54,951 nucleotides of DNA from assembly GCA_025449115.1 (NCBI GenBank), contig JAHLKC010000193.1:1-54951 (forward strand), read 5' to 3'. The DNA is from Chytridium lagenaria (lineage: Eukaryota > Chytridiomycota > Chytridiomycetes > Chytridiales > Chytridiaceae). A program made the position numbers and the translations under genes. The notes under the pieces are model-generated. The model made no database searches. It worked only from the letters and a program-made list of their open reading frames with translations, and had not been told where the DNA came from. The number at the start of each line of letters is the position of its first letter. Positions within the stretch are counted from its first letter, which is position 1. Shown here piece by piece: positions 10,093-22,303 of the stretch.

Positions 10093-13046
10093 ATGTCGTC
10101 GAATTTAAGGAAGCCAAAGGCGGTTCCTAAAGCTATACGACCCATCAAGAAGGTGGGTCTTTTGTGAGAGGTGGAGGCGCAGACCTATTGCCGTACATGC
10201 CGGAGTGTGCCGGAAATGGCATGCATGCCTTCTATGCGAGTGGGAGTAAGATAGAAGTGATATGCTGATGGTTTTTCTTCTTTTTCAAACCGGGGGTTTA
10301 CTAGAACACCGAGAACCAGTTTGCAGCGTCATGGGATATTCTTTCAACAGCCATCAAGGAAATCTACAAGAAAAATGCATCCAAGCTCAGTTTTGAAGAG
10401 CTCTACCGGTATAGCAATGTGATTTGCATGGACTAACGCTCTTTCAAGCAACGCGTACAACATGGTTCTCCACAAGGACGGGGATAAACTCTACACTGGT
10501 ATTCAGAACGTTATTCAAGAACATCTGGAGACGTCACATCAACGCACATCGTACCGACGTTTCCTTTACGGCCGAGTGGAACAGATGGGGAGGGTGTGGC
10601 GTCCGGAGGTAGTCGAGCCATGTTATCGATAAGCGGACAACGGTACTTGAAGGAAGTGAAATCAGTTTGGGAACATCATACGACCTGTATGTTGATGATA
10701 AGAGATGTGTTATTATATGTGGTGGGTGTTGGCTTCCCCACGTTTTTTATTTCTAACATTTAAGGATCGAGTTTATGTGAAACCTGCGAACAAGTTGCAG
10801 ACCTATGATCTTGGATTGAAGATATTCAAGGATCGAGTTTTTTATCACCTATTCATCCGATAAGGAGCGAACGATTGAGACCATTTTGGATCAAGTGCAG
10901 TTGGAACGGAATGGGGAGATGATTGATCGACATGCTGTTAAGGGGGTTGTAGATATGATGTTGTCGTTAGAGAATACTTCAAGTAAGATTTAGAGGAGCG
11001 GGCCCGAGTTTAGGCTGATACCTATTGCTTTACAGCGGGAACAGGTGCTGGCTCTATGGTGAAAACACTGTATGACCTTTACTTTGAACCCTCTTTCCTC
11101 GAATCCACACGCACATTCTACACACACGAATCCCAAGACTTTCTCTCCAAATACGATGCCACCCAATACCTCATCCAAGTCGAACGTCGTCTTACTGAAG
11201 AAGACCAACGCGTCACAACATATCTCAGCACAACCACTACAAAGAAACTCCGCACCATTTTGAACAGGTCATGATATCGGATCACGTGAAAGCCGTATGC
11301 GAGATGGAGAATTCTGGGTTGGTCACTATGCTTATGAATGAGAAGATGGACGATTTGGCGAGAATGTATCGGCTTTTTGGGAGAGTTGGGAATGGACATG
11401 AGGAGATGAGGGGGGTGATTTCGGGGTATATTAAGGAGGTTGGGAAGGGTATTAATGAGCAGGTTGGGGGTGTGAAACCTGTATCAAAGATTCAGCAGGG
11501 TGGATCTGAGGTGTCGTTGAAGAGGTCAGCGGATTCGAGCACGGAGTTAGCGGTGGAGGGTGAGAAGGGTGGGGTGGCTAATGCGGCGAATCCAGTGAAA
11601 TGGGTGGAGGCTTTGTTGGAGGTTCGGGAAAGGTTTGATAAGATTATAGAGACGGCGTTTGGGAAGGATAAGGCGTTTATCAATGAAGTGAACAGTGCCT
11701 TTGAGCATGTTATCAATGTGAATCCGAAGGGGTCAGAATTTATTAGTCTGTTTATTGATGATAACCTCAAGAAGGGAATTAAGGGAGTGAGTGATATTTT
11801 TTTTCTCGTTGTATTTTTTGGGTATTTTACGGAGGACTAATTGTGTTCTTAGAAATCGGAGGTGGAGGTGGATAGTATTTTGGATAAGACTATCACCATG
11901 TTCAGACTCATTGGAGAGAAAGATGTGTTTGAGCGATACTACAAGCAACATCTTGCACGGCGGTTGCTCACTGGTCGCAGTGTAAGCGAGGATGCCGAAA
12001 GGAGCATGATCGGTAAACTCAAGGTAGAACCCTCCCCACTACAAAATGTAATATTAATACGGCTTTTTGTTGTGAAGATTGAATGCGGCCAGCAATTCAC
12101 TATGAAACTCGAAGGCATGTTCATCGACATGAAACTCTCATCGGACCTCATGAAAGAATTTAAATCTCGTCACGCCGACTCCACCGACACTCCCGAAATC
12201 ACCGTCAACGTCCTCACTGCCACTAACTGGCCGGTCTCCGCAAACTTTTCAACAGCGTCTGAAACCATCTATCACCCGCCTTATATCAAACGATCAGCAG
12301 ACCGCTTCGCGTCCTTTTATCTCTCGAAATTTTCTGGTAGAAAGCTTTCTTGGTTAAGCCATATGGGATCAGCGGATCTTCGTGCTGTGTTTGATAAAGG
12401 ACGAAAGGATATCAACGTGTCGACTTATGCTATGGTTGTGCTTGTTGGGGTGTTTAATGATGTCGCGGCGAAGGAGGCGGTGACGTTTCAAAAAATTCAG
12501 GATATCACTCAAATCCCTGTAACCGATCTTAAGCGTACGTTACAAAGTTTGAGTGTCGCCAAATACCGTATCCTCGTGAAAAGCTCGAAAGGAAAAGACG
12601 TATCCGACGAAGATACTTTCACCTTCAACGCAGGTTTCACCTCCCCGCTCAACAAGATCAAATCCTTTCGATTGTCGCTGGAGTCAATGCGATGGAAAAT
12701 GAGAGTGAACGGAGTGAGACGATGGGGAAGGTGGATGAGGATCGGAGACATGAGGTTGAGGCGTCGATTGTGAGGATCATGAAGTCGAGAAAACGGCTTG
12801 ATCATAATGGCTTGGTGAATGAGGTGATTAGTCAACTTACGACGAGATTTTCGCCGAATCCGGTCATGATTAAAAAACGGATCGAGGCGCTTATTGAGAG
12901 GGAGTATTTGAAGAGGGACGAGAAGATCGGTGAGTTTATTTGTTTCTATTATCATTAAATATATATCTATTTTGGGGCTTGCTTTATTTAACGCATGTCC
13001 GATAACCCTTTTCTTTTCCAGGAAATACTACGATTATGTCGCTTAA
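10093..13046 (+). CDS. CUL3: Cullin-3, scaffold of BTB-type ubiquitin ligases
   Basis: Exons are about 10093-10152, 10305-10408, 10449-10721, 10765-10982, 11036-11786, 11853-12023, 12078-12929 and 13022-13046. The N terminus carries the cullin-3 hallmark [16 protein letters not shown]. Mid-protein come [12 protein letters not shown] and [18 protein letters not shown], then the cullin-homology region [14 protein letters not shown] and the winged-helix C terminus with the neddylation segment [11 protein letters not shown], ending KYYDYVA. Family knowledge: the N terminus binds BTB adaptors and the C terminus binds Rbx1. Single-base frame breaks are needed near 10530-10550, in the T-run near 10830, near 11265, near 12660 and at the last exon. 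Domain order is complete, so I read these as likely consensus errors, although a recent pseudogene cannot be excluded. C-rich and G-rich codon blocks alternate along the gene. Confidence 0.9.
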
Positions 13047-13235
13047 CACTTTGTTGCTACTCTTTTATCAAGCGTTTCCAAACCCTAAAAATTCATATTC
13101 CCCACATCGTCCTTTTTGTCTTGTGTGTAAAAAGACCACGCGTCTATTTTAAATAAATGGTTTAATGTGTTTATTGCATACTTCCATAAACCCCCATTTA
13201 CCGCAAAAAAATAAAAAATGTACAAACGATACATA

Positions 13236-15012
13236 TTAGTCGTCCACGCTCACAAAATAAATTTTCAATAATCCTCCCTCACGCTTTAATCTGCACCGAA
13301 ATCCCCCCGCAGGCGTCGACGCTAAATTATATCTTCCCATATACACCACATCATCCATCGTCATCCTCATCCCACTCACATAAACCTCCTTCAGCGCACA
13401 CTTCCCTCCATTATCGATCCACTCAATTTGTAACTCCTTGACCGCGTCCACGACTGCCTTTGGGGTGAGCCTCGCGCAATCGGGTTGACCAAGTGATACT
13501 CGGAGCGTTGTGACGCTGGGAAGATTTGTGACGACTCCGCGAAGGGAGGCGGTAAAGGTCGGGAGGTTGGGACATTGGAAGGTGAGGGAGAGGGTTTTGA
13601 GGTTTTGACGGGGTGCGAGGAGACGGCGGTTGTGAGAGCGGACCAGAACGGGGGTTCGAGGTCTCCAACGGTGGAGAAAGAAGTGAGGGAAGGAAGGGAG
13701 GTAAAGAGGGATGCAAGGGATTCGTTGGGCTGGTCACCATAGTAAAAGCCTGGTAAAATAATGTCAGATACTTGCTGATTGAAATAACTCAAACCTCGGA
13801 CGGATAGAGTTTTGAGGGCTTATTAGCTTGTTGATGATGGGAATAATTCCAGTGTAGCTTTAAAAAAGATTAAATCTTTGCTTCCAAAGAAAAATTAATT
13901 CATAAGACAGAAACTCACTCTGAAAGCGGGAAAAACGTCCCAATTCTAAAATCTGTTAACCATTCAATTCCCAATCGCCTCTAAATCCTCCGGATCAAAT
14001 ATGCCCGGTAACTCTTCAACCTCATCTCCTTCTTCCTCAGTCTCCTTCCCATCAGTTACTACCGGTCCATCTAGAACCAGCCTGTAGAGTTTCTTTCCAA
14101 ACCTCAACGTTTCCACGTTTTCGAGGGGCGAGAAATCAAGCGGCTCGTCATGAGGGTTACAGCTGACGTGAAGAACGTGAATGTTGTGGGGAAGAAGGTG
14201 GAATAGGATTTGAGGAGGACGGAAGATCTTTACAACGCGGGGGTCAAGAAACGCGAGGATTTTTGAAAGACGTTCAAGGTCTTTGGGTTTCGTCAATTGC
14301 GTGCCAGAGAGCTGAACCTCTGCAAATGGAAGTTAGTCAACAGTGCCTATTAAATTAAGCAGAAAATCCAGGGGAAAAAAAAAAAGAAGGCTCACCCCAA
14401 GGTACAACCATCACATAAGACTTTGTGCTTTTCAACTCTCCTACCGCATCAGGTACCCAACTCCTCAACACTTCCGTAATTTTCCCCAAAAACGCCCTCA
14501 TCCCCTCTGCATCATCCGGGCACCCGAAACGAACAAGTCACAACACTTCCCTCCCCAATCTTCCCAATTCCTTTGAACCTCTCATTCAATTCACTGTAAT
14601 TCACAAACGGTACCGGCCGCTTCACCGTCACCCCTTTCGTCTTCTCATCGACCACAATTCGTAAATTGAGGAGAACAGGTCGAGGCCGCTCCCGAACGTA
14701 ATTGCGCCACGATTTAGAGATGGTCGGAGCGACACGATGGTAGTCTATTGGATCCATGTGAGAGATGATGCGTTGATGAATGCTTGCTGGGGCAGTAGTG
14801 AATCGATAGGGCCATTGGGTGATACGGGAGAGGAAGTGGTCTTTAAGACGTTGACGGTCTTCGACTGATGTTGGGACATGCATATGATTATGGTCGGAAA
14901 CCGGGATGGATGCTGGATGGCTGGAGCTGTCTTCTTTGAACGATAGAGAGTTTGCGATGGCATCGCTGAGTTGTGTAATGGCGTCTTTGGGTTGAGCTGC
15001 GGTGTCGGCCAT
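13236..15012 (-). CDS. F-box-like protein with leucine-rich-type C terminus
   Basis: The start is taken at the ATG at 15012 (MADTAAQPKD); the same frame is open upstream from a TTG. Residues about 70-115 (SIHQRIISHMDPIDYHRVA ... SKSWRNYV) have the F-box pattern. The rest consists of beta/alpha segments with leucine-rich-repeat character (VKIFRPPQILFHLLPHN, IHVLHVSCN, LKTLSLTFQCPNL, VTTLRVSLGQPD) ending IYFVSVDD. One intron is clear (about 14395 to 14321, PW|EVQLSGTQ) and another begins near 13918. Frame breaks sit at a CCC run near 14520, a GGG run near 13970 and near 13620. By family, F-box proteins recruit substrates to SCF (cullin-1) ligases. The F-box is weak, and no family name can be given. 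Confidence 0.6.
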
Positions 15013-15231
15013 GATGCCTACGTCGGTTGGCAATTTGATCAATTTTTTGTTTCAAGAGAGACTCTGCAGTATTTAAGTAATCATTCAGCATCTCCTTACG
15101 TTTGACTAAAAAAGACCTGAGTGAGATTATTTATTGATATGCCAATTGTGTGAGTGCCATTGGCGGGTGAGGAGATCAATGTCCACTGTAATTTCCGTCT
15201 CACCACTGCTGAGGAGGTAGCTGTTCATATA

Positions 15232-15299
15232 CCAGCTTACAAGTACATGGCGCCTTTAAGTAATGCATGACGCATTTCCAGCTTACAAATACATGGCGC
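15232..15299. repeat. Pair of 22-bp direct repeats
   Basis: The sequence CCAGCTTACAARTACATGGCGC occurs at 15232-15253 and 15278-15299 with one mismatch and start-to-start spacing of 46 bp. The pair lies in the otherwise empty interval between the F-box gene start (15012) and the small membrane gene end (15643), upstream of the F-box gene. It could be a tandem regulatory site. Confidence 0.7.
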
Positions 15300-15642
15300 A
15301 AACGCCAGTAGAAACGGACCGTTTAACTGGTACTCGCAGCGAGGCATGAGAGGGCAAAATATGTTGAATCAGATAGATGTCTATCTAAAAGCTTTGGTCG
15401 GTTTAATATATACATGTGCGAGTAAGATGGACTTGTTCGCGATATTTGGTTTCGACAGCAGATGGGTCCATGGAAAGAATAAACATCTTCAACTTATGTA
15501 TCTATTCAATATACAGGCTTACGCCAAATTGTACGGCGGTGGAGACGGCGAATACGGCGATATCACATGATTAAACGTGGGTTCACGTCTCGTATCCGCG
15601 CGAAACAACGAGAGTATCTTGACATATATTAAATAACGCCCA

Positions 15643-16099
15643 TCACACAAAAAAGCTTACAATCCCATACCGCACCACGCTCAAGCTCCACAAATTCGTG
15701 AATCTATACACAACGCCACCTCTCGACCATTCGTCTTGTAGCTCTGCGAGAGTGGTTGTGACCTAATAATATTTGGTTTTAGAAAGTGAGGATTGAATGG
15801 CATATGTAACCTTTGAGTATACGAGAATGGTATGGATGGTATGGATGAGAAGGATAAGGAAGATGGAAGCCCCAAAGACGATTGTGAAGAATTCGGATAT
15901 GGTTATGAAGAATGTTGTGTAGACGAGGGCAGCGATCAAAGAAAGAAGTGAGACAAGAGTGAGAGTGCGCGGGAGTCTGTTCAGTATATGCGTCAGTTGT
16001 AATAGCCTAAGTACAAAAATGGGATAGAACTTTTAGGTGGGGAATCAGAGATGCATACGGATGATACAGTTTCGCTATTTCCTCATTCGCTTGATCCAT
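15643..16099 (-). CDS. Small two-helix membrane protein, paralogue B
   Basis: Three exons (16059-16099, 15811-16006, 15643-15762) join in phase to 118 residues. The start MDQANEEIAKLYHP parallels MANDEMDNFYNP of the next gene upstream. Two hydrophobic helices follow (LVSLLSLIAALVYTTFFITI and FTIVFGASIFLILLIHTIHT). After the second intron comes LAELQDEWSRGGVVYRF, then YGIVSFFV, which aligns with LLKMQKEWSKGVIVYTF and EGIVSWFC of paralogue A. I do not recognise the family. B lacks A's proline/serine-rich tail unless an additional intron starts at GTAAGC near 15656. Confidence 0.65.
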
Positions 16100-16368
16100 C
16101 CTAGCAGCATGTACATGAGGATCAACATGTCCCACCGCCCACGCCGGAACCTGTCGATTTAATGATGGCCGTCGATGTGGGGTGCAACACCAAGTGAATC
16201 GGTAAACAGAAGGTGATGGCTATTTCAATTGCCCATAAGCTTCAAGTGGACAGAGTTATCATATCTTACATCCAGAAACAAAGTCGTCATGGTGAACCCT
16301 CAACCGGGAGGGCAGCACAGAATATTGTTTAAACGGTTTGAGATTAACAAATATTGTTGAAGGTGTGA
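16100..16368. other. Spacer between paralogues A and B
   Basis: Short gap between the end of paralogue A and the chosen start of paralogue B. Open sequence continues upstream of the B start, so B may begin slightly earlier. Nothing else seen. Confidence 0.4.
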
Positions 16369-16936
16369 TCAAAGATCCATTCCTTCAATCCGAACCTCGA
16401 CTGGAGTCTCATTAAACGGGCTGATACCTCCGCTGGCTTTGTTTAGGCTCGCAGTTCGTAACGGCGTCCCGGTCGAAAGCTCTGTTGGATTCGGATTCAG
16501 GCTCAACATCAATGTCTGAAGATGGTTGTCAACATTCACAAAATAACAAAACCAACTCACAATACCCTCCTTTGCCTTCTTCATGGTATCCAAATGCTGA
16601 AATGTGTACACGATCACACCTTTTGACCATTCCTTCTGCATCTTTAGAAGAGTCTTACGAGCCCGCTGTAGCGTGTGGAATGGCCAGTAAAACAGAGTGA
16701 ACAGGACGACGAGGATAAATGGGATGGTGACGAGTTGACCGAAGAGGATGTTTTTGTTGATGATAAAGTAGAGGTCGAGGGATATAAACGGGAAGAGGAG
16801 GAGGAGAATCATGATGTAGCGGCCTCTAAATAGTGTTCCGATGAGATCTGATGGTTAGATTTTCGGCTCTTTGGATCGCGAAGAGCAATATGTGGACTTA
16901 CGGATTGTAGAAGTTATCCATCTCGTCGTTGGCCAT
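16369..16936 (-). CDS. Small two-helix membrane protein, paralogue A
   Basis: Two exons (16902-16936 and 16369-16825) join in phase across a 76-bp intron, giving 163 residues with no frame break. The protein starts MANDEMDNFYNPGRYIM. Helix 1 is MILLLLFPFISLDLYFII and helix 2 is LVTIPFILVVLFTLFYWPF. A basic segment with EWSKGVIVYTF follows, then a Ser/Thr/Pro-containing tail ending EGMDL. The intron after the YNP/YHP codon is in the same phase as in paralogue B, which supports a tandem duplication. No known family recognised. Confidence 0.68.
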
Positions 16937-17791
16937 GATGATCCGCTTAATATGTAGTGGCTCATCGATTGAGAGATTGTATGCCCATTCAGGCAGTTTT
17001 GTCGAGAAATGGGGTATGGTGGTTTAAGCCAGTTCCGTTTTAACCATTTTAATGGATGTGGCTATAATAGATTGAAAGCGTAAAACAATAGTTTGTTTAA
17101 ATCAATAACGGCAAATAAAATAGCAGTCATGGAATTATGGTTAAGCCTACATGTAGTTGTAGTAGAGTTGATGGAAGCCCTGCGTTCGTAATGCTTTCTT
17201 CAGTTTCTTTTGTCATGAAAGACGGGACCAAGCAAGAAACGGCGGTTAGATGGAGCGCAACTCTGGGCAAGTGGCATATCTGGTGCAGACCATGGTGATC
17301 TTTGGGTTGATCCTTTTCAGATTCACGATAATGTCCTTTTGTGTCCTTCGTTCGAAAAATCTTAGAAGGAAGGAGTACCCGGAACATAAACATTCGAGAC
17401 TTTAAAACTGGCTAAGCATACCTCATATAAATAAGTCCATAGAAATGGATACGATTTTTAAGTAAAAAATGGATGGAAGAACTTTACTTTTGCAAACCGT
17501 GAATGGCGTTATCCGCAGTAACTCTTCCTTAATAAAAACCGTAGTTATCTAGTATGAAGCAAGCGAATAATGTATTCGCTCAGTGGGTGCCTTTTATTAT
17601 TACTCGCACTTGGGATAAATACGTCCAGACATAAATGAAATGTTAAGTGACAAAAAGGAATAAAAATGCACCAGAACGCCAAACTAAGCGAGGATTTAAA
17701 AAACAGGGACAAACTAATAAAGACAGACATAAAAAACAAAAACTTAACGATCTAAGAAACAGGCGGATGAACAAGATACAATTCGGTATGA
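16937..17791. other. Intergenic stretch downstream of MetH
   Basis: Holds the promoter of paralogue A and the 3' flank of MetH. Short open frames (for example minus-strand 17393-17127) show no domain or codon pattern that I trust. Confidence 0.5.
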
Positions 17792-20700
17792 TTAATTGTC
17801 GTAGGCAAGGTTAGGCGCAAGCCACCTCTCAACCTCCTCAAGGTCCATCTGCTTACGCTTAGCGTAATCCACAACTTGGTCCTTCTCAATCTTCCCAACC
17901 GCAAAGTAAGTTGACTGCTTGTGGCTGAACACAACAGCAGAGACGGAGGCCGCAGGAGTCATGGCCTAGTAAAGAAAAGAAGCGTAAGAAAAAATGCTTA
18001 AAACCACAAAACAGCATAAAGCCATAACAAAATACTTACAAGTGACTCGGTGAGCGTAATCCCTGTCAACTTCTCCACATCCATCAACTTCCACATCGTA
18101 ATCTTCTCCGTATGATCAGGCTGCGACGGGTAACCAGGTGCAGGCCTAATACCCTGGTACTTAATCTGCAACATTTCTTCAGGCGAAAGCTGCTCCGCCC
18201 CGGCATAACCCCAAAGTTCCTTCCTCATATCCTCATGCACAGCCTCTGCCAACGCCTCAGTAAGACGATCAGCAAGTGCTTTCATCATGATACTGCTAAA
18301 GTCATCATGGGTTTTCACATATTCCTCACAGGCTTCGTCAACACCAAATCCGACGGAAACGGCCAGACCACCGATGTAGTCTTCGACGCCGGTGGATTTC
18401 GGGGCGATGAAATCGGAGAGACAGTAGTACGGTTCGGATGATTCAACATCCTTTTCGGCTTGTTGTCTAAGACCAAAGAATTTGCCGGCAACCTCCTTCC
18501 TCGAGTCGTCAGTGTAGATCTCGATATCATCACCGACAGCGTTAGCTGGGCCGAACCAGACAACAGCAGTCCCCCTTAACTTCTTATTGTCAATGATGTC
18601 CTTAAGCATAGCCTGAGCATCATCGAAGAGTTTCTTAGCCTCAGCTCCGACAGTCTCGTCGTTGAAGATCTTTGGGTATCCACGGTTAGGGTACTTGCCC
18701 CTTAACTGCCAGGTCTGGAAGAACGGGTTCCAGTCAATGTGTCCCAATAAACTTCCGAGGTCGTAGTTGTCAAACACCTTTGAACCAAGGAACTTAGGAC
18801 GAACGGGCTTGTCACTGTTGACCCAATCAATCTTAGGGATAAGAGTACGAGCCTTCTCAATAGGAAGGTACTTGCGATCCTTCAAACCCTCATAATGCTC
18901 AGCGCGGAGGTCCTCGTATTCGTCCGAAACGTCCTGGACATAGTCCTCCTTTTGACTTTCGTCAAGAAGACGGAAACAACAACGACGGACCGAGACGCGT
19001 CGAGGACGTGGATGGCGGGGGCACTGTATCTGGGGGCGATCTTGACAGCCGTGTGCATCTTGGATGTTGTTGCACCCACCGATGAGAAGGGGGATCTGAA
19101 GATGCTTAGGTCAGCATACTTTATCTCTTACATAAACCACTAGAAACTGACCTTCATGCCTTCCTCTCAAGCTCCTTAGCAACATACACCATCTCATCCA
19201 AACTAGGGGTAATCAAACCACTCAACCCAATAATGTCCGCCTTATTATCAATCGCTGCTTGAATAATCTTATCGGCGGGCGTCATAACACCCATGTCAAT
19301 AACCTTATAGTTATTGCATCCAAGCACAACCGCCACGATGTTCTTTCCAATATCGTGAACATCACCCTTCACAGTCGCCAAGAACGACAACGCCGTTGTA
19401 GGCAGAGTCGGCATCATCATCAGCCAGACCGTTCAGGGCGAGATTGGCGAGACGTTCAGTCTCCATGAAAGGAATGAGATGGGCGACGGCGGATTTCATG
19501 ACACGGGCAGACTTGATGACCTGAGGCAAGAACATCTTGCCAGATCCGAAAAGCTCACCAACAATAGACATACCACTCATAAGGGGACCCTCAATAACGT
19601 TCAATGGGCGGGGATACTAAAAATACGTTCAGACGAATAGAAAGTAAAAATACAACTAAAAAAGCCTTATCAAAAAAACAGAAAACTAACCCTAGTAGTA
19701 TTCTGCCTTGCCTCCTCCGTGTCAGCAACAACATACTTAGTAATACCTTAACAAGAGCATATTCAAGCCTCTTCTCCACATCATTCTGCCTCCACGTCTC
19801 CTCTTCTTCAGCCTTAGCACCTGCAGCATTGCCGTGGGAAGCAGCATAAGCCAGCAACTTCTCCGTAACATCAGGATCCCTGTTCCAAATCGCATCCTCA
19901 CAAATCTGCAACAAGTCTTTAGGAATGTCATCGTAGATGGTAAGGAAACCAGCGTTGACAATGCCCATATCCAGGCCAGCCTTAATGGCATGGTAGAGGA
20001 ACACAGAGTGCATGGCCTGACGAAGAACCTCCTTTCCACGGAACGAGAAGGAAAGGTTGGAAACACCACCAGAAATCTTGGCGTGAGGAAGTTCCGCCTT
20101 GATCCTCCTGCAGACGTTGATAAACTCGACGGCGTAGTTGTTATGCTCCTCAAGACCGGTGGCGATGGTGAGAATGTTGGGGTCAAAAATGATGTCCGCA
20201 GGTCTAAAGCCAACCTTGTTAACAAGGATGTCGTAGGAACGCTTGCAAATATCAAACTTGCGGTCACATTCTACAGCTTGGCCCTCTTCGTCAAACTAGT
20301 GAAAGGCAAGTTAGTTTCACATAAGCAGCTTCGTTAATCAAAAAATACTCACGGCCATGACAACAACAGCGGCTCCGAAACGCTTTACAATCTTAGCCTT
20401 CTTGATAAAATCTGTTTCACCCTCCTTCAGAGAGATAGAGTTGACAATGCACTTCCCCTGCGCGCACTTCAAACCCGCCAAGACAACCTCAAAATTGGAC
20501 GAATCAACCATAATGGGCACTCTCGCGATATCAGGCTCTGACGCAATGTAGTTTAAAAACCGCGCCATAGCAATCTTTCCGTCCAACAAGCCCTCGTCCA
20601 TGTTCACATCGATGACTTGCGCGCCGTTTTCCACCTGCGCCCTTGCGATAGCAAGAGCCTCCTCGTAAGCACCGTTCAAAATCTTTTTCGCAAAGACCCT

Positions 20701-21944
20701 AGATCCAGACACGTTGCAACGCTCTCCGATATTAACAAAGTTGGTGGCACTGTTGATCTTAAAGGTTTCAAGCCCAGACACCACCATGGTAGCCGGATCG
20801 AGTTTAACAGGAACACGGGGCTTCATATCCTTAATGGCCTCGTAAATAGCGTTGATATGTGCAGGAGTTGTACCGCAGCAACCTCCAACAATGTTTAAGA
20901 GACCAAGCTCAGCGAACTGTTTAACGGCCGCTCCAGTCTCTGGCGGAAGTTGGTCGTACTCTCCAAAAGTGTTTGGAAGACCAGCGTTGGGGTAACAGAT
21001 AGTAAAAGTGTCGGTGTTCTTGGAAATGTTTTGCATAAAAGGAAGCATCTGGTCGGCTCCAAGAGCGCAGTTGAGACCAATAGCGAGGGATTTGTGTGGT
21101 TGACGGAAGAAATGAAGCCCTCGCCAGTTTGTCCGGACAAGGTACGCCCAGACTGATCAACGATGGTACCGGAGACAAAGATGGGGCAGCGGTCGTAACC
21201 ATGCTCATCAAAGGCGAGGTCGATTGCGTAAAGGGCAGCCTTGGCGTTTAAGGTGTCAAAAACAGTCTCAACCATAAGAATATCGGAGCCTCCATCAAGA
21301 AGACCCCGAACCTGCTCAAGGTAGGCTCCGACGAGCTCATCGAAGGTAACGTTACGAAGGGATGGATTTTCAACGGAGGGAGAGATGGAGGCAGTACGGT
21401 TGGTGGGCCGATAGCGCCAATGACGAAACGAGGCTTTGAGGGATCTTGCGCGGTGACTTCCACACAGACCTTCTTTGCGATCTCAGCCGAAACCTGATAA
21501 AATAGGGAATTCAGACCTTAAAGTAACAACGCACCAGTCCATGTCACTAGTGTGCGAAGGTCAAAAACACACCTTGTTCAACTCATATGCAAGATCCTCC
21601 ATGAGGTAATCAGCTTGCGCGATTGTGGTCCCAGAAAAAGTGTTTGTCTCCACCATGTCGGCACCCGCCATGAGGTACTGGCGGTGAATCTCCATGATGG
21701 CATCAGGCTGGGTGAGAGAGAGCAAGTCATTGTTGCCCTTAAGGAAGTCCTTTGGATGATCTTTGAAACGGTCACCACGGAATTGCTCCTCGCTAAACCG
21801 ATACTTTTGGATCATAGTACCCATGGCACCATCAATAAACATGATACGTTCACGAAGATTCTTTTCGAGGAACTCTTTGATGAGAGCACCTTTTCCAGGC
21901 ACCTTGCCTACAGGGTATGTTGATGGAAGCGAGTCAAAGTTCAT
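17792..21944 (-). CDS. metH: Cobalamin-dependent methionine synthase
   Basis: It transfers a methyl group from 5-methyltetrahydrofolate to homocysteine via cobalamin. All four modules are present in order. The homocysteine module starts [14 protein letters not shown], with [11 protein letters not shown] and the zinc-site Cys pair in GGCCGTTP (about 20890). The pterin module has [14 protein letters not shown]. The cobalamin module has the DxHxxG motif [12 protein letters not shown] (about 19370-19335) and [11 protein letters not shown]. The AdoMet reactivation module has [15 protein letters not shown] (about 18150-18105) and ends [10 protein letters not shown]. Clear introns: 21492-21573 region, one starting after VVVMA (about 20350), about 19740-19610, about 19150-19095, and 17966-18039. 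Frame breaks occur near 21405, 21100, 19400, 19160, 19070 and 18970. A full-length MetH implies use of external vitamin B12. Confidence 0.95.
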
Positions 21945-22303
21945 GGCTGCCAGTTGTTGAATGAGGTAGATGAAGTGGAGGAATGTCTGAAAGGGAATGC
22001 AGCTGGAGATCTAAGGGGGACCAGCAAGCACAAGATAAAGGTATTTGCCTTCAGCCAAATGTGAGGACGAGCAATGCAGCAGGGCCGTGGTCTCCTGCGA
22101 GCTAGGGGAATGAAAAGATGGGCTTCGTTACAAGGTTTCAGATGCAAAAAAAAACTGGTTATGAATTTGGGGCAAAAGATCTGGGCTGTCCAATTGATTT
22201 TGTGGTGGTCGGACTCAAAAACGTCACCCCAAAGGATGGCGCGAGAAAAGAGATCTCAACAAACGTCATCCCCTCCCTTCCTTTAGAACGAACTAGTTAT
22301 GCC

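Noticed and set aside
10093..13046. Programmed ribosomal frameshifting as the explanation for the cullin-3 breaks
   Set aside because: There are several breaks of both signs without slippery heptamers or a common motif, which fits sequencing indels better.
13964..15012. Separate genes for each open frame in the F-box region
   Set aside because: The frames connect through one clear intron and single-base breaks into one continuous leucine-rich protein.
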